Notes under the pieces: generated by a model
Databases searched by the model: none
Told to the model about the DNA's origin: nothing
Seen by the model: only the letters and a program-made list of their open reading frames with translations
Source: Rhynchosporium graminicola
Taxonomy: Eukaryota > Ascomycota > Leotiomycetes > Helotiales > Ploettnerulaceae
Assembly: GCA_900074885.1 (NCBI GenBank)
Contig: FJUW01000024.1
Coordinates: forward strand, 62,001 to 126,000
Direction: 5' to 3'
Length of the DNA stretch: 64,000 bases
Program-made: the position numbers and the translations under genes
In this document: piece after piece, positions 35,371 through 47,986 of the stretch
How the letters are laid out: each line of letters starts with the position of its first letter
Numbering within the stretch: position 1 is the first letter of the stretch

Positions 35371-36989
35371 ATTGCAAGGGTAAAGAGTGCGCTTTGGGAA
35401 ATAAGTTGACAAGTCTAAAGTTAGAAACAGGCTGCAGTGAACTGCAACTCTGCTACCTGGGTGGGAAAAGCATAGAGATACTTATACTCAAGAACACTTT
35501 GCAGGGTTTGATCTCCTTCTGTTAGCTTTGTGAGAGACCCTGACTCTCTCATGGCTCTGTCTGCTTCAGGAAGCATGGCTAAAGCGACAAATCTTTGTTA
35601 GACTTCCTTCGATTGCATTAGGAGTGCGGACCAGCCCGTTACCCTTGAAACATCTGAACCTGAAGGCATCATAGATCAAGATGAAAGCCCTTGGTGAAAT
35701 ATCCTGCTATAATTCTCTTGGTTTCTGTTTCAGGTAATACTCTATGCCAAAGAAATACTACTCAGCAGACCAGGAAACGGAATCGACTATTCAAACTTCG
35801 ATTATGCACAAATTTACTGTGTGTATTAGAATGGTTGTTTTGCAACATATGCTGTGTAGTTAGACAATTGCGCTGTTTGGAAAGTAACATCGGTAATAAA
35901 GCCGAGGTGGAATGACTCCACTTGATGGTAAGATTGAGTTCGTCCGGACTTGCATAGAATCGCATTACAGTGTGGCAGATTATTTGTAGAAGAACTCTAA
36001 CCCTGATTAAAAGGCCTTAAATTTGATGGTTATCAGCTCACAAAGTACTCGGCCCTTCTAAATGTCTTAGTGACAGCTTACTAGTTAGGGTTGTCCTGTC
36101 AAGCTTGCCAAGGTATCCAAAGCCTCTCTAACACCTGACAGACTATCAGTCGAGTCCAACGGGGATCTGATAATAGGCGATTGTTTGCCATACCTCGACT
36201 TTTCAGAGATTATATTGTTTTACAGGACTCAATAGCCAGACTTCTATACCACTCAATACAAGTGGATATAATCCTGCAAATCAAGACATAAATGCCTCTT
36301 TTTGTGGCAGATTTGATATCATAAGTAATTTAGACGACATTGTTGGACACACTCTTTCAAAAGAGGTATACATGCTGTAAGGAGATGTATACTCCAGGCG
36401 GTAGAAGAAAAGGCATATCTGGTTCATACTCGAGATTGGCCCGCTGCGCACTCAGAGGAGGAAAAGAGTACGGATATATACTGCACACGCGAAAGGAAAA
36501 ACGGGAAGAAAAGAGCCCATTCAGAAGTTTTGGATGGAATTCGTTTTGTGCTCGTTCCCTACCACATTACCTATACAACCATAAAATTCAGTGATACAAA
36601 TAGCCTCGTATATGTCGTGCTTGGAAAGTAGTATAGAAGCTTATCGGCTTTGTGTTATACAGATTGATCTTCACAGATGCTGAGGTCTAGGAAACTGTTG
36701 GTATCTAACACTGCCTATTTCTCTTCCTCGCCTCTGTTCAAATCGTCGACTTCGACCTGAGTATTTGGCTTGGGGATCCCAGCCATGGAACAAATGGAAA
36801 ACGCCCGAGGCGATCCAAACGAACAGAAAAGATTAATTAAATCCCCGCAGCGAAGGTTATTGTGACACCATATCTGGGTATGACGAGATAAGAGTTTTGT
36901 TTTCTAGTCGAACTCTGATATAAAACACATAGGGTTGCAACTTTAGATGGTAATCGTGCCGGAGCCACCGACCTTCGGATGGGGTAATG

Positions 36990-37110
36990 TTTTAAGTGAA
37001 TCACATGACCTCCCTTACGGTGGTGCCTCCGGTCAACATGGAACAGCTGACTAATAGCCGCCAAGGCTCCATACTTTGCCACCAAGGTTATAAGCCGCGA
37101 GAACCTCAAT
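36990..37110 (+). repeat. Inverted repeat, left arm
   Basis: A 35-bp core (37,031-37,065; GGTCAACATGGAACAGCTGA and onward) is perfectly matched, reversed, at 37,354-37,388. Flanking bases on both sides continue to match at a lower level, for example CTTACGG against CTACGGG and GTGCCTCC against GTGCCTCC. Confidence 0.85.
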
Positions 37111-37309
37111 TGATGTTCAGCGATGTTGATTCACGAAAGTACCCCTCTATATCAAGCTCCCCTTTACGCTTCTCGACGTACTCTGTAAATACTGATCTCT
37201 TGCGGGAGTCTTGTCGGGCTTGTTGATTTACCCGTAAAGACATGATCTGGAAATTGTTTCTCCCGTTGGAACGATGTTATATCGTCGATTACATCCGGTT
37301 GAATTAATT

Positions 37310-37435
37310 CAGGCTACTATGGCTTCATAATTTTAGTTGGCATATTATGGGGTCTTGGCGGCTATTAGTCAGCTGTTCCATGTTGACCAGAGTAGTGGAG
37401 GCACTCCCGTAGGGATGGCACGTGCTTCACTTCAA
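37310..37435 (-). repeat. Inverted repeat, right arm
   Basis: Reverse complement of the arm at 36,990-37,110, about 220 bp away. Differences near the inner ends are largely C/T or G/A. The pair could be the two ends of a small non-autonomous transposon or two opposed copies of one repeat. Confidence 0.85.
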
Positions 37436-37943
37436 GCGTGCCATTATGGAGGATTGCCATAGGGCACGATTACGCCATACCTTCCTTGAATAAACCCTTG
37501 AATAAGGTTTTGCGAATCCTCGACTTAACAATCAGTTCCTTCCTGTTAGCTTGGGACGTGAATAAGTGAGTCTCGAACTTATTGGAGGTGGATCAATCAT
37601 TAGACGAGACCCGGATTAATCGAAACTCTAGGTCACATGAGAAAAGCTACAGGTATCAAACTACCGGTATACAATGGTCATGACTCTGCGCTTAGCCTTG
37701 AGTGCTAATAAAAGTGATGCTAAGACTGTTGGCAAGAGCTGCCGACTCAAGGGGTATGAGATGACCCGGAGACCTGGGTCTTGGTAAAGCTCGAAGTGAT
37801 GCGCTTTGAAAATTGGAGATCAATCAGGCGCGGCGGAGCAGTCGACAGTCCAACCACGCGAACGCACCGAACTCGTACATCTGTCAATAGGAACAACTTC
37901 ATGAAATCAAACTACATGGCGTGATATTGAAGGAGACCTTTAC

Positions 37944-40900
37944 TCATGAATCCCATAACGCCTTGAATCTGCTCCCTCCGTCAGCAAGCAGCACATCTGG
38001 CTCACCATACTCCACAAGCTTCCCATTGCCAAACACTGCAATACGATCATAATGTCTGATCGTCTGTAACCTATGCGCAACAGCAATTATAGTGTATTCC
38101 TTGAACTCCTCAGAGATAATTCTTTGCATGAGTTCATCTGTCTGCAAATCAACACTTGCAGTTGCCTCATCAATAACGAGAATTTTGGATGATCGGAGCA
38201 TCGCTCTCGCGAGACAGAAAAGTTGGCGTTGCCCATGAGATAGCAGATCTTCGGGTTCCATAGGGACATCTAAGTCACCGGCTTCTGAAACTATCGCCCA
38301 AAGTCCGACCTTCCGGAGGGCGGTCTCGGCTGCACACTCGTTTGCAAGGTCTAGAAGGTCAAGATTCTGCCGGATTGTTCCTTTGAGGAAGACTGGATCC
38401 TGTGGTATGACCGAAAGGCTCTCTCGAAGCTTCTGGCGAGAGATTTTGGTTATGTCAATACCGTCAATCTTGATCGATCCATGCTGAATGTTTAGCATAT
38501 GGAAAAGTAGAGCGACGAACGAAGATTTTCCTGATCCGGAAGCTCCGCATATCCCTAGCCTTTGGCCTGCAGTTATCGAAATGCTAATATTGCTAAGGGC
38601 CGGGTCGAGGTCTTGCGAGTATGCAGCGGAGATATCTGCTAGTACAATATTGCCTTCGTATGGCCAGCCCGATGGTATCTCTTGGCATTCTCCCAGAATG
38701 TTCTCGTTTTGCGTGCTATTGACAAAGGTCTGAAAGATTTAATTGATGTTAGTAAGAGATCACAGGTTGCAGGAAAGGTAAATGAAAGCCGCTTCATAGT
38801 CCCCTCGTCATAAGCTAGCACAAGAAATGACAGTTAACATACCTGAATCCGAGAAACTGCGCCCACCGAAGTTTCGATTGCCGTCCAGAATTGAACAACA
38901 ACAGAAAGAATCATGCTAAATGACATGATATTGACCAAAGCAACACCGGCGAAGCCCTGTTCCATACGATGCCGAAACTTGACGATGATTGCAACCAAAA
39001 TGACGGCAAGAACAGCCACCATCAAATCAATTACAAGCGCCAGCCATCTTTGAACACAGTAGAGAAGATAGAATGGTCGTTGAGAAGCATCCAGCAGAAG
39101 CATGCTCCGTTGTTCCATGTTCTTCTCCCATCCAAAAGCTCTGATTGTAACGAGTCCGCTAAGCGTTTCGAGGAAATTGCTGTAGAGAGGTGCCTTTGCT
39201 TCGAGGTCCATTAGTCGGAGCTGCCGAGATGTGCGGAGATAGAATTTTTGGATGAAATAGACGACGAGGACGATGAATGGGATAACAGCAGCAAAGTAGG
39301 ATGTTGAAACACATATTAGGATCGCTTGGATGATAGCCGTGACGAGGTTGTTCGTTAGAATAAGAGCGGCAAGTGGAAGTTCACTATCGATGACTGCTAA
39401 ATCTTGACTGAACCTATATCCCGTGTCAGTGGTCTGGATGGAAATTTGCGGAGACCAAATGGCTCACCTGTTAACGACTTGTCCAACGTCCGTGGAAGTG
39501 AAGAATGACAGGGGTGCATTCTGAACGGTCTCCAGCATTTGGCTGTGGAAGAATGTTGCCGATTTGGGGATTATGAGAACGAAGAGTACCATAGCCTGAG
39601 TCCAGTATTAGCCAACATTAGTGTTTGAAATCAGTCTGAGCATCCTACCAAAGACATGATCGCAACCATTGCCAGAACCTCTACACCTAGTAGAACACCC
39701 AGATAGATACCATTGGCCGAATTGCCATGGACGGCAACTGCGCTGGTCCAAAACTTGATCCACAAATCTAAAGTACATAAGTAGAGCACAGGAATTCGAT
39801 ACGAGCCAGCTTACCTGGAAATCTTTCAAAAGCCGCGTTAGTAACCGTAAATCCAGCAAGAATCAAAACGTTACGCAACCCAGCGCTAGCAAAGTAGTAC
39901 TTATAGACTGACCAGTTCCCAACAGGCCGATTGAGATCAGCTGCAGCATTTTGACATGCCGTGTCATCAGCTGGTGCTTTGAGAAGAGCAGGCACCTTGG
40001 CGAGTCCACCTTCCGATTCCGTAGTATGTCTTGCCGCGAGACTTGCAACATATCCATCACCGGATATGAGTTGCTGAAAAGTGCCTTGTTCGGAAAGAGC
40101 TCCGAGGCTATTGAGCGATACTATATTATCGGAGTATGATAAACGATGGGTTGCATGGGTGACTAGGATGACGGTTGTACTGATTTGACGGAGAAGGCCA
40201 GTCCTGCCTAGCACTCGGGAGAAGATGCAGTCTTCACTTGTAGCATCAATGCCACTGAAGACATCATCCAGTATCAGGACACGTTTACGAGAGTAAACCG
40301 CTCGGGCTAATGCTACGCGAAGTCTCTGACCTCCAGCTAGATTCAATGTCAGTATGCTCACCAACATTTAAAGATGTTAGGACCCACAAAGCGCAGCACC
40401 TCCGGACCCGACTCTAGTATTATCACTCTCCGACAGCGTCCCTACGTCTCTGTCCAAGGCGCATACATGCACAACTTTCGCATACCACTCAGGATCAAAA
40501 GCCGTCACACCGATAATGTTATTTCGAACAGTATCATTTTGGATCCACGGAGCCTGTCCAACGAATGAAATATGTGCATGATTGATGTAGACGTTGCCTT
40601 TCGAGGACGGAGTTTCGCCCAACAGTCCTTGGAGAAGACTAGATTTGCCGCAACCAACCGGGCCGACAATCATCGTCAGCTGCCCAGGCTGAAACTCCAA
40701 TGATAAATCCTTTATGACTGAACTATCTGTTGTGACTGCGGACCAAGCAAGCGTCAGGTTCTTCACCTCGATAGCAGGTGACGAGCTCGACCTCTGTGGT
40801 GCCACCTCGGTAAGGTCAATGTTACAACTGTTCTCTATGTCTTCCAACTCTGGCGATGGCCTTGATATAATCTTGGCTTCAGCCGCTGAATCTGGAAGCA

Positions 40901-42741
40901 GCATTCGATAATCTTTCTTAGTCTGTGAGCATAGGTATTTTTCAATGCGATCAAAACAGCTGACAGCTGCAACCAACGGCGGAGCTGAAAACACGATATC
41001 TCTGATAGGCGCAACAAGCAGCGCAATGAGGGAGAGCGCCGTATATGCTGGTGTAACATCAAGGGTCTGTCCATTGACGGTAGCCACGATAACGTAGATA
41101 GCGAAAGCTGCTCCGGGCGCAAAAATGTCTGACATATTACCAAAGGCTATCATGCCCACCATCAACTTCCTCATCTTAAGCGACATCGTAATCTCGTCGA
41201 GTCTGAGCTGGGAAATGATGCTGGACATTTTGTCGCTAAGACCAAGCATCTTTACACCTTTCATGGAACTCAACATTTTGGCAGTTGCGTCAATCCGAGT
41301 CTGTATTTTCTCCATCCATGTCCCCTGCGCTTTACCCATACGGCCAGAAAGCCAAAATGGGCCTGAAATAGCCAGTGCAGTGACAAAAAGCGGTCCCAGA
41401 AGGGCTATGCCGATCTCTCGAGATAGGAACCAGATGGCCAAAGTAATTTCAACCGGACTCGACCACATGGCATGTATATGGACGATAGCTGCGCAGATTC
41501 GCTCAACGTCAGAACTCATTAAGGTCACGGCAGCAGATTCATCCAGGCTGGTGATTGATAGGTCCAAAGTCTGTACATAGACAGCGTTAACAAGTGAGCC
41601 TCGAACCATAGTTGCCATTCGATTTGCCTTGTGATGGTAGGCGCCTGCATTCAATGCGAGCCCAAAAAACACAAGTCCAACGGCGGCTGTTAGTCCCCGT
41701 CCACGATTGTCAGCAGATCTGGAATCAGGTTCTCCTACAAGCTCGATGATTCTACGAATGAGGAGGGGTTGCATGAATCGGAAGAATATCCATGCCAGAC
41801 GATAGGGTACTGACGCTAGGAGAGGCTTCACCATAGTCCGAAGCATGACCCAGACCAGAGTGTGCTTCTGCGGATACTTGCTTCCTGTCAAGATGTCAAT
41901 TTCTGTTTATTCGGAAAGGGGTTATCACTAACGATTTGTCCAATGTTTGCTGAATTTTGATTTGAGGGACTTCGAAAGTAGATCCTCATCAGCAGAAAAC
42001 AAATCACTATCGTTCACAACTTTGCTGAAACCCAATTGGAAGAGCGGGTTCAGCCACCAGAAGAAACCTCGCGAATATAACCCACTAGTAGTTTCAGGAG
42101 AAGGACTGACATAAGGCGCGAATAGCAGCCCTTTCTTCTCAATTGCTTCAGAGACAAGAACCAGGAGCTTAACTGCTAGAATTGCGGAGGTGATACCGTT
42201 GCCGGCAAGATTGTCGCTTCGAAGCCACCGAGTTCGGACTTGGGCAGCATCGAAAGGAAGTGTTAATAGAAGGTAGGAATTTATAATAGAGCTTGGTCGG
42301 ATATTCTTGGTGTGCTCGATATTGGATAGAACGCATAAGCCGAGTGAAGCTGCAAGGGCTAGAAGTGCTGATGCAAGAGACGCACGTGTTCGGAACGAAG
42401 TTTGAGATATCTTGACCACATTGATGATCTGTAGAACGGCAAATACAGTGAGGAGTGTCTGATAGTCCTTAGTCTGAGTGCATGTAGTGAGCCGTGTTTC
42501 TCACGATTTTGGTTGTTTGAAGATATGAGCTAGTCACTTTGTGAGGACTCTTCCACAGCTGCAAAATCCTTGGCGGGACCAACAGTAACAAAAGAGTAGA
42601 TGGACCTATCGAAAGAATGGTTTCTTCGAAGAGTAGCGTGAAGTCGAATGTTCGTTTACCAGGGATGTTCAAAAATGGGCCGAAGCTATTATCGTACGCA
42701 GTTGAGTTGAGTGCTCTCGAGAGGCCTCCACGTATGTCCAT
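37944..42741 (-). CDS. ABCC-type (MRP-like) multidrug transporter
   Basis: Full-length ABC exporter of 1,461 aa. Eight exons: 42505-42741, 41933-42458, 40388-41884, 39815-40336, 39649-39767, 39468-39595, 38843-39413 and 37944-38729. Introns are 46-54 nt except the last (113 nt). Order: TMD0-like N-terminus (FDFTLLFEETILSI), a first membrane domain, NBD1 with Walker A GPVGCGKSS (about 662), a second membrane domain, and NBD2 with Walker A GASGSGKSS (about 1,260). NBD1 signature SGGQRLRVALARAV exists only after splicing the 51-nt intron. NBD1 Walker B is RVLILDDVFSGID, with Asp where the catalytic Glu would be, usual for this class. NBD2 has LSHGQRQL (about 1,363) and KILVIDEATASVD, so it should be the hydrolysing site. 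The first intron could instead end 15 nt earlier, but that would leave only 31 nt. Confidence 0.93.
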
Positions 42742-43390
42742 AATGTATTTTCAAGGTGTCGAGGGGGTTATCCAATGTCACGCACTCTGCTTGACAACGA
42801 TATTGATCCTAATAAGTACAAATATACTTGGATGCCTGATGTCGCCAAGAAAGGACGTTACGCGATGATGTACTTCCTTCCATCTCTCACTGAAGCGAGA
42901 CTGAGACTTCAGTGGCTAAGAGATGGATGCATCCGGTGATGATTGATTAATTCGCCAGAGAATCTTGTAGTGGAGAGGAGAAGATGGAATCATTCACCGA
43001 TTGATCGACGTTGCTCGTTACCGTCATACCGAGCTGTGCCTCACGGAAATCGGGCTGTCAAAGCGGTCGACAGCCAAGATTCAACACCGATAACAATACT
43101 CGGGCTGGATTCAAAACGCTTGTCGTTAGCCTTGAGAAGCGTGATTGTAGTCTACTGCCAGGCAGAACGATAGGCACTATCCCATGAGGATATCTGCATC
43201 CAATGTGATGAGTTACGCGTAAACTTAGGCACCATCTGTAGTACACGAAGGCAACCATTTTCGGTGCAAATTGCCAAGGCAGAGATTGGGTCTTGACGAG
43301 GAACAGCCACAGGCTTTATTTAGTATTGCAAAGTATGCACCGAACGCTAATTGCCTATTGTACAAACGCCAGTCAGCATACAAAAGTCCG
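42742..43390. other. Intergenic region
   Basis: 649 bp between two minus-strand genes: promoter of the ABCC gene and 3' UTR of the SNW gene. No recognisable feature. Confidence 0.5.
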
Positions 43391-45225
43391 CTAATCTTCA
43401 TCTTCGTCAAACCGAGCTCTTTTGTTGGCCCGGTCCTCTTCCTCCTGTAATCCATACTGCCGCTTTCCAGAACTTTCTCCAACCTTACTCAGGAAATCAT
43501 CAACGTTAAACACATCTCCGGTATCCTTCTCGAACTGAACGGGTCCTTCTCTCGCCTAAGACACAAAATTAATACTGCTTCAAAGACGGATCTTAGGATG
43601 AAGCTCACCTCAACATCTCCAGAACCCTTAAATGTTCCCTTCCCAAGTGCTTCTCCAAAACGGTTACTCTTTTGAATCTTGCCCATTTCAGCCTCCGCAG
43701 CATCATCATCGTCATCCTCCATATTTTGGCGGGGTCGGTAAATACTAGTGATGGCGTCCTGAGCAGCAAAAAGTGGCTTGTCATATGCTTGATCTTCGTT
43801 GAATCCGGTATCAAAACCACTTGTCCTGTTGAACAACCGAGAATCAAACATTCCTTCCGAAGATTGTGTAGGCTTCGCAAGACCCAAAGCGACCTTTTCT
43901 GAAATGTCTCGGTTCTGTTCTCGAGCCATCATTTGCACCCTTCTTTCAGCACCCATCCTCGATTGCCGTAATTTTCTTTCCTCCTCTCTACGCCTTTCTG
44001 CACGAGCCTTCTCACGTTCTCGGACTTCCTCGTCGTCACTCCCAGAACGAGATGACCCGGAGTCGCTATAGCTTCCAGATCGTGACCTCGATGTTCTCGA
44101 ATTCCGTCTACCCGAACCGACACCAGCTCTATCCTCTCGAGCCTTCTGGGCCAACATACGAAGATGCTCCTCTTTTTGCGACTTCTCCTTTTCGGCTAAC
44201 CTTTGTTGCATGAGAGCTCTCTGCTTGACCTCTTCTCTAGCATGCCTATCAGCTGTGAATAAAGCTTCGGCAAATTGGGCGAATTTGTCGTTAATAGTGA
44301 CATCCTGCAGTCCCCTCCCATCTGCAGCCAATCTCTTGTCTAATGGAACAGTGTAACCCTTAGGATTCTTCCAATTCGAGACAGGCGGTGGTATTTTCCA
44401 AGCCTCCTGATCTTCTGCTGTAAGTTTTCGAGGTGGTGAATGCATGACTGGTGCTGGAGGACTGGGGGGACCTCTTGGGATCTTCTTGTGCTTGAATTTA
44501 GGTGGCTCCATAGGATCTTGCTGCCTCTCAACAATCTTCATGATACGGTCATTCTTCCTCGTGTTATCTCCCATCTGATTTGCAGGCGTGTATCGAACGA
44601 AGGTAGGGTCCTTTCTAGATCCAACATTAACATTCTTTGGCTTCTGTGCCGCCACAGCTCCCACGACCAGTTTTGCAAGCGCATCTTTCGTCCTCTGTGT
44701 CGACTCTGCTACTTCCTCTTCACTCGGCCGGGCCAAGTTAATGTCCCCTGCATCAGCGCGCTGCCTAAGTGGAATCAAGTCCTTGAATGATGCATGAACT
44801 ATCCGCTTGTCGTTGTGTCCTTGGCGCGCAATGGCATCGTATTTGACCTTCCCCTCGGCATCGACTTGGAGGGCGAGCGCAGTACTGGCAGACCCTGGTT
44901 TTCGGCCCATATCCAAAGGGTATTGCGCGACCGGTATTTCGGGAAAAGCTCCTCCATCTCCAAAGTCCTCTTGTCCGCGCGGTCTCCATCCTGTTCGCTT
45001 TCCGTATGGTGGAGGGCCGGATCTCTGCCATCCATAATTAGCACAGTCCTCCTGGTATTCCAGCACATGCCTACTAACCTTCAGTACGATCTGGGTTTCG
45101 TCGAGGGTGCCAGCTCCCACGACTCGAGTACCTCGTTGTTGCGCGTGTTGTGGAATATCTTCCTCCTCGCCGGTATATTTCGGAGTGGGCAGCGCCCTTG
45201 ATAGAGATGCGGCCATCGAAGTCAT
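43391..45225 (-). CDS. prp45: SNW/SKIP splicing factor (Prp45/SnwA)
   Basis: A spliceosome component that joins at activation and stays in the catalytic complexes. Exons 43609-45225 and 43391-43555 (53-nt intron, phase 0) give 593 aa. The start at 45225 (MTSMAAS) could also be the Met three codons later. Family marks are PPYGKRTGWRPR, the SNW block PPPVSNWKNPKGYTVPLDKRLAADGRG (about 280), FAQFAEALFTADRHAREEV, a long charged coiled coil, an RS/SDSGSS-rich segment, and DSRLFNRTSG. The last exon supplies the conserved tail FEKDTGDVFNVDDFL and a basic/acidic end (ANKRARFDEDED). Length and order match fungal orthologues. Nothing is odd. Confidence 0.95.
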
Positions 45226-45616
45226 ATTGAAGGCGCAAGTGCTATTAGAATATTTATTCTACGAATGCAATTCTTCGGGTTCAAAAGTCGTGGTTAACTA
45301 GTAACCACAGTTTACACTAGCGTCATCCGGAATAAGTGTCGGCCCGAAAGACTGTTTTGATCAATGCGGCCGACAGTCTGAGACAAGTTGCCTCCAAGTG
45401 TGCTCATATAGTGGTTGAAGCGTTTGAAAATCACGAAATTCACTGTCATAGATTACAGATCCAGATATTATCGGATTGTAGCAACGAAAGAGCAAGTTGA
45501 TAGCATACATGCCTATAAATTTAGGTATCGTCTCATAGAAGTACAGTAACAACCCAGACCTTCCCGCGCCAGTTCCAGTTGTCCCAAAATGCATGCTTTT
45601 CCAAGAGCCCAGCATT
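45226..45616. other. Intergenic region
   Basis: 391 bp between two tandem minus-strand genes: promoter of prp45 and 3' UTR of the p24 gene. No further feature seen. Confidence 0.5.
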
Positions 45617-46424
45617 TTATACGTAGCCTTTTCTCGCGCCCTAGACCTGCAATTAGCATCTTATTTCATGAAGTCATAAGCTAGCCACAAGGTGAAAATA
45701 CCTGGAAGAAGAACCGGACGATGAAGACTTGTAGCCCAGCCATGCAAACCATCATCAAGCTCTCAATAATACTAAAGTTGAATATCCTCCTCTCGGTACT
45801 TCGAACTGTGCTGAAGTTACGGTTTTCTCTGGTACGGAAGTATTTCTGGTTTCTTGTGATTGTAGAAAGTTGGCCGGACAGCTTAAAGATGGATTCCTCC
45901 AGTGCAGACGTCTGTTCGGGAGACGTGCCTTGCTTCGCAGGTAATGAGGCTCGGGCTTCGTTCTCGACCTGATTATCTCAGAGTCAGCAATTACGTCAAG
46001 AATGTCCAACGGTAGATACATACAGCGATCTCGAAGTCGACGAATTTCTCTGCGAAAGTGCTCATTTCATTGTTGAAGCAGAAGCGGTATTCTCCATCAT
46101 GTAATGCCGTGAAGACGAAATCTCCCTGCCTTTCCTTCTGCCCATCTATGATGACCTTGTGGAATGGGTCCATAACTTCATAGTCAACATCGAAGGATCC
46201 TCCGGCTTGGACCTATAATCCCTATCAATTAGCCCCATACAAACCAGATCCGCAGGATTGGTACGACGTACAGCGAAGTAGAATGCAATCTTTGCGCCCT
46301 TCGTCTTGATGTTGTTGAAGAAGCACGCCTTCTCGTTCGCACCGAGCTTGTACGTAAGGGAAGTCGCAGAAACTAAAGTCGGTAGGCAGGCCAGGAGGCC
46401 GGAGGCGAGTATTGAGAATTTCAT
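45617..46424 (-). CDS. p24 family cargo receptor (GOLD domain)
   Basis: A type I membrane protein cycling between ER and Golgi in COPII/COPI vesicles. Exons 46272-46424, 46024-46212, 45702-45968 and 45617-45640 (introns 59, 55, 61 nt) give 210 aa. Signal peptide (MKFSILASGLLACLPTLVSA), then a GOLD domain (LTYKLGANEKACFFNN, FDVDYEVMDP, DGEYRFCFNN) with its two conserved Cys. A coiled region and one membrane helix (FNFSIIESLMMVCMAGLQVF) follow. The tail is VRFFFQ-GARKGYV. The last exon has only 24 nt, but it supplies the cytosolic signal (GARKGYV, with the FF just before), so the model is convincing. Which p24 subfamily it belongs to is not decided. Confidence 0.92.
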
Positions 46425-47789
46425 GGCACGCGGTTGTTTGATGGAGGCAAGCAGTCATGACAACGCGGAAGCAGTATCTGGATTATCTGGCCGGAGGTCG
46501 CGATTTCCCAAAGAGGAAGCTGAAGCGAGCCCGTCTAGACCCGCCTCGATTTTAGGGGGTGCGAGAGGGGAATGCGTTCTTTACCGAGACAATCAAAACA
46601 AAAACTCGAGTTAAGATCACTTCAACGTTGTCGAGCGAGAATGTCGCTAGAACTCATTCCATTGATTTTGAGTGCATCACTTTGACATGCGAACATCGTA
46701 GCAAAACTTATCAGAAACGAGGTAAGAAACTATATGCCTGGTTCCAGCGTCAGGTAGGTCTTTCGCCATGCAACGTCCACAATATCATCCTTTCGCGTCT
46801 TGGACCTGGCTCTGTAATCCATTTTCAGTCTCAACTACAGCAAATTCTGAAGCTCCAGCTTCCTCGTACGTCTCTAGATTGAGCCACCTCCACCTCCGTT
46901 TCCATTCCGATAACTCCCGAATCCTTGGATTTCATCAGTGTTGGATGGAGCACTTCAGTTTTTCTGGTTGAGAAACTGCGCGCCTTCCACAAGCCCCGTG
47001 GTTGTCTTTTTAGGTTTCAGGAGTCGATCATCTATCCTCTCCAAAAGGACGTCAGGCTTCATGGCAGCTCTGCTTTGACTTTGCCAGTATAAATTCTGAG
47101 TGCCCGATTGAGTGTTACCCGAAATGCATGGAAATCCTCCCTGATGCGTTCCGCTATAGTCTTTGTTGCTTCTTCAAATGCTGCTTTGGCGTCTGGCTAA
47201 ATTTTCATGGCAAAGTTTACTCGATTTATTGTCGACGGTTGCGTGCTTAGGTACTCTAAAAGTTTCTCCTTGTCCCCATGTATCTTCAATTGCTAGGTGT
47301 GAAAGGTTTCCAACCAGTCTACTCGCGTCAGGGGGTCGTAACCGGCCTAATATAAGGTCAGCATATAGCCCATCCATTTATGACGCACCTGAAAGAAAAA
47401 AAAACTTCCTGCACAATTAGGGCTCCTTAGAAAGCGGTACGAGGAATCCTTTGGTGGCCAGCGATCCTCAAATGATCCAGTCAAAGAGACCGAGCAAAAG
47501 TGACCTGCTTTAGCAAGTCGTTGCGAGGTAGACTCTATAATGGGGAAATGGATGGGAAGATAAAGACTCGCGTGATTATCTAACAAGGAGCAGAACAGTC
47601 TCGCAGACATACTTTTGCCATTGTATCATTCCCACGTGGTCTACTTCCAGCTCAGTATTTTTGATTGTAATCAGGGAGGAACCTCCGAATCCGAAGCATT
47701 GGGCAATGTCACTCCTGAATATCGTGACTTTCAAGAAAATGTCTCGCTTTGATGTGAGATACTTCCTGAGTCAGTATTCTGGCAATAAC
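46425..47789. other. Transition zone with an eroded coding fragment
   Basis: 1.37 kb with no intact gene. On the minus strand between about 46,760 and 47,640 there are protein-like pieces in different frames: PDAKAAFEEATKTIAERIRE (about 47,180), REDFHAFRVTLNRALRIYTG, and LNLETYEEAGASEFAVVETE (about 46,870-46,810). They are joined by stops and frame changes. I cannot name the family; they may be one decayed gene or exons of a gene I failed to assemble. Confidence 0.4.
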
Positions 47790-47986
47790 ATCGGGGCTAG
47801 GACAAGATATGGCAAGGTTACGTTGATCTTCAGAGGAAGGCATAGAGTAGTTGAATGTTGTTGGTTGCATTGCAGAACTAATTACTATGGAGAGTTGACC
47901 AAAGGTATTATCTAGGAATATCCGCACGGACCATGCACGTGACTACAGTCACCTCATCCATACCAAGACCCATATCCTCGCAACAC
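47790..47986 (+). repeat. Inverted repeat, left arm (about 197 bp)
   Basis: Matches the reverse complement of 49,700-49,896 at about nine of ten positions, from TCGGGGCT at the outer end to CCTCGCAAC at the inner end. The arm contains a small internal palindrome (GTGAC-TACA-GTCAC). Confidence 0.85.

Larger units (their letters stand above)
35371..37943. other. 2.6 kb non-coding region with an inverted repeat
   Basis: No supported gene. The stretch is AT-richer than its surroundings and holds a foldback repeat described separately. The right end is the 3' flank of the ABCC gene. Confidence 0.45.

Noticed and set aside
42474..42504. 31-nt first intron for the ABCC gene
   Set aside because: Too short for fungal splicing; using the next CAG in the same frame gives a normal 46-nt intron.
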